Positions 59,742-64,000 of a stretch of DNA of 64,000 nucleotides are shown here, one piece after another. The notes under the pieces are model-generated. The model was given only the letters and a program-made list of their open reading frames with translations, searched no databases and was not told the origin of the DNA. The position numbers were made by a program, and so were the translations under genes. This DNA comes from Oscillospiraceae bacterium (GTDB lineage Bacteria > Bacillota > Clostridia > Oscillospirales > Oscillospiraceae), in assembly GCA_022795735.1 (NCBI GenBank), contig JAAWHG010000010.1, positions 1 to 64,000 on the forward strand, read 5' to 3'. Each line of letters begins with the position of its first letter. The first letter of the stretch is position 1.

Positions 59742-61258
59742 TTCGCCTCACCTCCTGCGATGGTGTCCATAATCTTGGACTGGGTCAGGTCCTCCCCCGT
59801 CAGCTCGCCTACCGCTTTCCGGTCCCGCATAACCACAAGACGGGAGCAGGTGCGCAGCATCTCGTCTATTTCGGAGGAAATGAAGGTCACGCTCTTGCCT
59901 TCGCTGGCCAGCTTGAGCACCAGCTTCTGAATTTCGATTTTGGTGCCGATGTCAATGCCGCGGGTGGGTTCGTCCAGAATCAGGTATTCCGGATTGGTTA
60001 AAAGCCAGCGGGCCAGAATGCACTTCTGCTGGTTGCCGCCCGACAGGGACTTGATGGGGGTGTCAGACGAGGCGGTCTTGATCTCCAACAGCTTGATGTA
60101 CTCGTCGGCAAAGGCCTCGGCCTGGCTCCTGGAAAATGGCTTGAAGAAACCCTTCAATACCTGGAGCGCCAGGATGATGTTTTCCCGGACGCTGAGGTCG
60201 CCTACAATGCCGTCCCCTTTGCGGTCCTCGGGAAGATAGCCGATGCCGTTCTTCATGGCGTCCAACGGCTTTTTGATCTTCACGCTCTTGCCGTCCATCT
60301 GCACCTCGCCGCCGGTAACCCGGTCGGCGCCAAAAATGGCGCGGACGCATTCGCTGCGGCCCGAGCCCAAAAGGCCCGTAAAGCCGTTGACCTCTCCCTT
60401 TTGGATGGAAAAATCAAAGGGCTTGATGCCGGCATTGCTGCAAAGCCCCTTGGCCTCCAGCACCGGCGTGCCCTCCAGGACAACGCTTTCGTCAATGCCG
60501 GACTCCTTTTTGATGTCGGCCATATCGTCCAAATCCTTGCCCAGCATCTTGGAAACCAGTTGGACACGGGGCAGGTCTTCAATGACGTACTCGCCCACAA
60601 GCTGCCCGTCGCGCAGGACTGTGATGCGGTCACAGACAGCGTAGACCTGATCGAGGAAGTGGGTGACGAAAATGATGCCGACCCCTTTGGCCCGCAGGTC
60701 GCGCATGAGTCCAAAGAGCTTTTCCACCTCCTGCTCGTCCAGGGAGGAGGTGGGCTCGTCCAGAATGAGCACCTTGCACTCCATGTCCACCGCGCGGGCG
60801 ATGGCAACCATCTGCTGCACCGCGATGGAACAGGACCCAAGCTGCTGCTTGGGCGTGGCGGGGATTCCCAGAGAGTCCAAAATCTCTCTGGTGCGCCGGT
60901 TCATCATCTTCCAGTTTGTTCCAATCCCCTTTGTCCGGCCGATGAACATGTTCTCGGCCACCGTCAGATTGGGGCAGAGGGTGATCTCCTGGTACACGGT
61001 GCTGATGCCGATGTTCTGGGCGTCCTGGGGGGAACGGATAACGGCAGGACCTTCGTGCCCGGCGATGTGAATTTCGCCGCAGTCCTTGCCATAAACACCG
61101 GTCAGCACCTTAATCAGGGTGGATTTTCCGGCGCCGTTCTCACCCATGAGCGCGTGAATCTCGCCGGTTCGCAGGGTGAAATCCACGTCCTGCAATGCCC
61201 GGACGCCGGGGAAATACTTGCAGATGCCGTGCATTTCCAATACTGCGCCTTTTTGCAT
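59738..61258 (-). CDS. Sugar ABC transporter ATP-binding protein (RbsA/YtfR/AraG-like)
   Basis: 506 residues, two fused ATPase domains, as expected for CUT2 importers. N-domain: Walker A GENGAGKSTL; signature region in CSIAVQQMVAIARA; Walker B VLILDEPTSSLD. C-domain: GSGRSECVRAIF as degenerate Walker A, LSGGNQQKCILARWL and YLILDEPTRGID. It is preceded by an intercistronic hairpin that follows the binding protein gene. Confidence 0.94.
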   Translation of the reverse strand: MQKGAVLEMHGICKYFPGVRALQDVDFTLRTGEIHALMGENGAGKSTLIKVLTGVYGKDCGEIHIAGHEGPAVIRSPQDAQNIGISTVYQEITLCPNLTVAENMFIGRTKGIGTNWKMMNRRTREILDSLGIPATPKQQLGSCSIAVQQMVAIARAVDMECKVLILDEPTSSLDEQEVEKLFGLMRDLRAKGVGIIFVTHFLDQVYAVCDRITVLRDGQLVGEYVIEDLPRVQLVSKMLGKDLDDMADIKKESGIDESVVLEGTPVLEAKGLCSNAGIKPFDFSIQKGEVNGFTGLLGSGRSECVRAIFGADRVTGGEVQMDGKSVKIKKPLDAMKNGIGYLPEDRKGDGIVGDLSVRENIILALQVLKGFFKPFSRSQAEAFADEYIKLLEIKTASSDTPIKSLSGGNQQKCILARWLLTNPEYLILDEPTRGIDIGTKIEIQKLVLKLASEGKSVTFISSEIDEMLRTCSRLVVMRDRKAVGELTGEDLTQSKIMDTIAGGEAK

Positions 61259-61351
61259 GGGTTCGCCTCCGTTCTTTTTTCAAAAGCGCGGGCTGGACCG
61301 CCCGCTGCATTTATAAATCCCGCAGGGTCATCCTGCGGAAGATCGACTGCC

Positions 61352-61399
61352 TGGAAAAGAAAATCGTGCGCGGTGCGGCACAATGCCGTACCGCGCACG
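61352..61399 (-). terminator. Intercistronic attenuating hairpin after the binding-protein gene
   Basis: A 16-bp stem with one G-T pair (arms CGTGCGCGGTGCGGCA and TGCCGTACCGCGCACG, 3-base loop) is followed on the minus strand by ATTTTCTTTTCC. Part of the transcripts probably stop here, favouring the binding protein over the rest of the transporter. Two smaller hairpins lie at 61288-61305 and 61320-61337. Confidence 0.75.
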
Positions 61400-61430
61400 A
61401 ACGCTATGTCCTGTTAGTACGCTAGAAGAA

Positions 61431-62537
61431 TTAGGTACCGTACATGTCTACATCAGCCTGGGTGAGGGTAGCCGCGTCGAAGCCCTGCTCGGGGGTGTAA
61501 ATGATCTTCTCAGCAGGCTCCTTGCCAGCCATCAGGTCCTTGATGATGGTGTCAACGGTCTCGGCCTGAAGGGGGTTGCACAGGCCCATGTAGTTCCAGC
61601 GGCCAGCCAGCACTTCTTCAAAGGCCCACTTGTCGCTGTCGAAGCCCATGACGATGACATCGCCATCCACACCGTGGGTGATGCCAGCGGCGTCCAGAGC
61701 GGCCACAGCGCCGCGAGCCATGCCGTTGTTCTCGGCGTAGATCACGTTGAAGGGCTTGCCGGAGTCGATGACAGACTGGGTGATGGTTCTGGCAGTGGCC
61801 TCGTCCCAATCAGCGGTCTGCTGGGTCACGTAGTTCCAGTTGTCCTCGGCGTTAACCTTCTCATCGAGAGCGCCGGTACGGCCCAACTGGGCGTCGGAAC
61901 CCATATGGCCCTGAATGTGGATGATGTTGTACTCTTCCAGCCCCTGGTCGGCCAGCCACTGCACAGCAGTCTCGCCCTCCTCGGGCATGTTGGAAACCAC
62001 GGCGGCGGCGTACAGGCTCTCGTCGGCCTCGAGCATACGGTCAAAGAGAATGACGCGGGTGCCGGCGGCCTGAGCGTCCTGGAGGACGGTGTCCCAACCG
62101 GTGGTGGAACCGGGGGAGAGCAGCAGGAAGTCCACCTCGTCCTGAATCATCTGCTGGGCGGTGGCAATCTGCTGGGCAGCGTCGTTGTTGTTGTAGAAGG
62201 TGGCCTCGTAGCCATTTTCAGCCGTGAAGGTGTCACGCATGGCCTTGTCGTTGGCGGTACGGTAACCGGATTCGTTGGGGTCGTTGTTGATGACGCCGAC
62301 CTTGATGGGGCCTTCCGCAGGCGCGGGGGCGGGCTCTCCCTCAGCGTCGGGAGCCGGCTGGGGCTCGGAATCGGCAGCCGGTTCGGTGGGCTCAGTGGCG
62401 GGTTCTGTAGCCGGTTCGGTGGCAGGCTCGGCCGGAGCGGCGGGCTCGGCGGGTTTGTCTTCTTTTGCGCCGCAAGCAGCCAGGCCAAGGACCAAGCACA
62501 GCGCCAGGGTCAATGCGAGAATTTTCTTCATTTCCAT
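61431..62537 (-). CDS. Sugar-binding lipoprotein of the ABC transporter (type I periplasmic fold)
   Basis: 368 residues: lipoprotein signal with the lipobox LAAC (Cys about 22), a low-complexity linker (about 27-75) made of EPATEPATEPATEPTEP-type repeats, and a ribose-binding-type domain (76-368) starting KVGVINNDPNESGYR with the hinge-region motif VIVMGFDSDKWAFEE. It resembles YtfQ and other pentose or galactofuranose binders. RBS AAAGGA before the first ATG. The sugar is probably L-arabinose or a related pentose given araD and AraR, but the family alone cannot tell. Confidence 0.92.
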   Translation of the reverse strand: MEMKKILALTLALCLVLGLAACGAKEDKPAEPAAPAEPATEPATEPATEPTEPAADSEPQPAPDAEGEPAPAPAEGPIKVGVINNDPNESGYRTANDKAMRDTFTAENGYEATFYNNNDAAQQIATAQQMIQDEVDFLLLSPGSTTGWDTVLQDAQAAGTRVILFDRMLEADESLYAAAVVSNMPEEGETAVQWLADQGLEEYNIIHIQGHMGSDAQLGRTGALDEKVNAEDNWNYVTQQTADWDEATARTITQSVIDSGKPFNVIYAENNGMARGAVAALDAAGITHGVDGDVIVMGFDSDKWAFEEVLAGRWNYMGLCNPLQAETVDTIIKDLMAGKEPAEKIIYTPEQGFDAATLTQADVDMYGT

Positions 62538-62592
62538 TTTCGATCCTTTCTGAAAATATTGTTCATCCGATGCTGCTCGGATTTGTGCCTAT

Positions 62593-62622
62593 ACTATACA
62601 ACATTGAGTAATGATATGTCAA
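62593..62622 (-). promoter_or_regulatory. Promoter of the sugar transporter operon
   Basis: Minus strand TTGACA, 18 bases, TATAGT, about 56 bases before the binding-protein start. A GCACAAAT half-site next to the -10 box may be part of an AraR-type operator. Confidence 0.6.
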
Positions 62623-62707
62623 GGATACCGCGACAGAATTGTGAAATATGCAATAAATGCTCGCGCTGCTTTTAGAAAAAAAGACAAAAAGGAGGCTGGC
62701 TCCCTTT

Positions 62708-62723
62708 AAAATACATACAAATT
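62708..62723 (+). promoter_or_regulatory. Candidate AraR operator A
   Basis: AAAATACATACAAATT; its right half (ATACAAATT) matches one half of the Bacillus AraR operator (ATTTGTACGTACAAAT). It lies just upstream of the -35 box of the araR-like gene. Confidence 0.45.
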
Positions 62724-62724
62724 C

Positions 62725-62753
62725 TTGCAATCGCGGAAGTTTTACGCTATAAT
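62725..62753 (+). promoter_or_regulatory. Sigma-A promoter of the araR-like gene
   Basis: TTGCAA, 17 bases, perfect TATAAT, 33 bases before the start codon. Confidence 0.8.
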
Positions 62754-62766
62754 TTGTACTGAAACT
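62751..62766 (+). promoter_or_regulatory. Candidate AraR operator B
   Basis: AATTTGTACTGAAACT overlaps the -10 box; its left half (AATTTGTAC) is a perfect AraR half-site. Together with operator A it brackets the promoter, 43 bases centre to centre (about four helical turns). Confidence 0.5.
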
Positions 62767-62785
62767 ACAACAGGAGACAACAGCA

Positions 62786-63844
62786 ATGGCCTTTAAATAC
62801 CAACAAATTGCCGCCGAACTGCGCGCCCGAATCGAGGCGGGGACATACGACGGCGCTCTGCCCACCGAGTTTGCCATCTCCGAGGCCTTTCAGGCCAGCC
62901 GGCAAACGGTGCGCCGTGCGCTCGCCCTGCTGGTGGATGACGGATTGATCGAACGGCGTCAGGGCAGCGGTTCCCGCCTCCTCCCCCGTCAGACTCCCGC
63001 CAAGAGCCGCCGAACCACGGTGGCCGTCATTACAACCTATATCAACGACTATATTTTCCCCGGCATTCTGCGGGAGATGGAGCACGTTTTCGCAGCTGGC
63101 AACTGCATGCCGCTTCTCTTCTCCACCCACAACCAGGTGGATATGGAACGCCGGCTGCTCCGCCAGCTGCTCGATCTGTCGGTGGACGGCGTATTGATTG
63201 AGGGAAGCAAAACCGTCCTCCCCAACCCCAACCAGGACCTCTATCAAAAGCTGCGGGATCGTGGGCTGCCGGTTGTCTTCCTGCACGGCATCTACCCCGA
63301 TCTCCCCTGGGCCCTGTCCGTGCTGGACGACAACCGGGGCGGCGGGCGAATGCTGGTGGAATATTTGTACCGAAAGGGGCATCGCAACATCGCTGGCATG
63401 TTCAAAAGCGACGACATTCAAGGCCTCCAACGCTATGAGGGCTACATGACCCAACTGCGCGATCTGGAGCTGCCCATGGACGACCGCCGGGTATTTTGGT
63501 ACGACACCAGCCTCAAGGAGCTGCTGACGGCAGGAGAGTTTTGGGACCGGGCCGAAAAGGTGCTGGAGGGCTGCACGGCGGTGGTCTGCTATAACGATGA
63601 GATCGCCACCCAATTGGTGAACGCGCTGCGGAAAAAGGGCGTGGACATTCCCGGCGAGCTCGCGGTGGTCAGCTTTGACAACAGCCCCCTCAGCGACCTC
63701 TGTCCGGTGCCCGTCACCTCCCTCTCCCACGGCGAGAACAATTTGGGACGCATGGCCGCCGAGCTGATGCTGCGCTGCCTCCGAGGCGAAACCTGTCGCT
63801 CAGAGAAGGCCGGGTGGGTGCTGGTGGAAAAGGCCAGCTCATAA
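62786..63844 (+). CDS. araR: AraR-like regulator (GntR DNA-binding domain plus LacI-type sensor)
   Basis: 352 residues: GntR winged helix at 1-70 (YQQIAAELRARIEAG, LPTEFAISEAFQASRQTVRR) and a LacI/GalR sugar-binding domain at about 75-352 (VAVITTYINDYIFPGIL, CYNDEIATQLVNAL, VSFDNSPLSDLCPVPVTSL). This domain combination is that of B. subtilis AraR, which is released by L-arabinose. It is divergent from the transporter operon with operator-like sites around its promoter, supporting autoregulation. Confidence 0.9.
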   Translation: MAFKYQQIAAELRARIEAGTYDGALPTEFAISEAFQASRQTVRRALALLVDDGLIERRQGSGSRLLPRQTPAKSRRTTVAVITTYINDYIFPGILREMEHVFAAGNCMPLLFSTHNQVDMERRLLRQLLDLSVDGVLIEGSKTVLPNPNQDLYQKLRDRGLPVVFLHGIYPDLPWALSVLDDNRGGGRMLVEYLYRKGHRNIAGMFKSDDIQGLQRYEGYMTQLRDLELPMDDRRVFWYDTSLKELLTAGEFWDRAEKVLEGCTAVVCYNDEIATQLVNALRKKGVDIPGELAVVSFDNSPLSDLCPVPVTSLSHGENNLGRMAAELMLRCLRGETCRSEKAGWVLVEKASS

Positions 63845-63979
63845 TATTTGCCCGGCAATTTAAAATACCGCTCGGAACACATAATGCCGCCCTCCGGCGC
63901 ATTGATTAGGAACAGGCGGCGGCGCTTCTGGGTTTGTTTCATGGACGCGCCTCCGAATCCATTCCCGGGAGGTATTTCT

Positions 63980-64000
63980 ATGCGCAAGATTCTGCTGTGT
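63980..64000 (+). CDS. Start of a gene truncated by the window edge
   Basis: An ATG with GGGAGG 7 bases upstream begins MRKILLC and runs off the end. Only seven codons are visible, so no function can be given. Confidence 0.5.

Noticed and set aside
61383-62675. 430-codon open frame antisense to the sugar-binding protein gene
   Set aside because: Gly/Val-rich shadow that crosses both the hairpin and the promoter region of the real gene.
1-64000. tRNA, rRNA or CRISPR loci
   Set aside because: No cloverleaf with a GTTCGAATC-type T arm, no rRNA segment and no regularly spaced repeats were noticed on either strand by reading.

Overview
The window is chromosomal DNA from a G+C-rich, endospore-forming member of the Clostridia, most likely an Oscillospiraceae gut bacterium related to Flavonifractor, Intestinimonas or Oscillibacter. 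That placement rests on Spo0A, a GerW/YtfJ protein, a SipL-like coat protein, an IspH-ribosomal protein S1 fusion, a T-box leader before ileS, and gene clusters typical of that group. No rRNA, tRNA, CRISPR array, transposase or integrase was seen.

Layout. 0-4.5 kb (+): ychF, dusB, an ECF sigma/anti-sigma pair and a secreted M23 peptidase. 4.5-10.4 kb (-): an HtrA protease followed by a BceRS-BceAB peptide sensing and detoxification module with a recognisable BceR-type operator. 10.6-11.9 kb (+): a second ECF sigma factor and its probable regulator. 11.9-28.5 kb (-): a long housekeeping superoperon, cdaA-ybbR-yicC-remA-gmk-rpoZ-priA-def-fmt-rsmB-rlmN-prpC-prkC-rsgA-thiN, then a 50-residue membrane protein and a SipL-like spore coat protein that appears to have its own sigma-E-type promoter. 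28.6-31.6 kb: tmcAL (-), ackA (+) and a DUF4177 gene preceded by a strikingly long-stemmed RNA element. 31.6-42.1 kb (-): a second conserved cluster, M50 protease-scpA-scpB-DUF2953-ytfJ-dac-rluB-rpiR-yhiN-cmk-plsC-ispH/rpsA. 42.3-45.4 kb (+): a BlaI repressor and an M56 receptor with an unusually large C-terminal region. Then spo0A (-), a CDF metal transporter (+) and T-box-ileS (+).

50.9-63.8 kb is a pentose module in two arms: xylB and a DUF4867 gene directly behind ileS (+), and a binding protein-ATPase-permease-permease-araD operon (-) with a divergent AraR-like regulator (+). The two arms are separated by an A+T-rich island (53.1-56.9 kb) holding an orphan 145-residue gene, a third ECF sigma/anti-sigma pair with a small secreted protein, and a two-gene unit coding for an HTH regulator and a free-standing Spo0A DNA-binding-domain homologue. 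That pair is the most unusual content here.

How the parts fit: two envelope-stress circuits (Bce and BlaI/M56), three ECF systems, c-di-AMP synthesis, a PASTA kinase/phosphatase pair and Spo0A make this a signalling-dense region embedded in translation, cell-division and wall-synthesis housekeeping. All functions are assigned by reading motifs, gene order and length; no database search was run.
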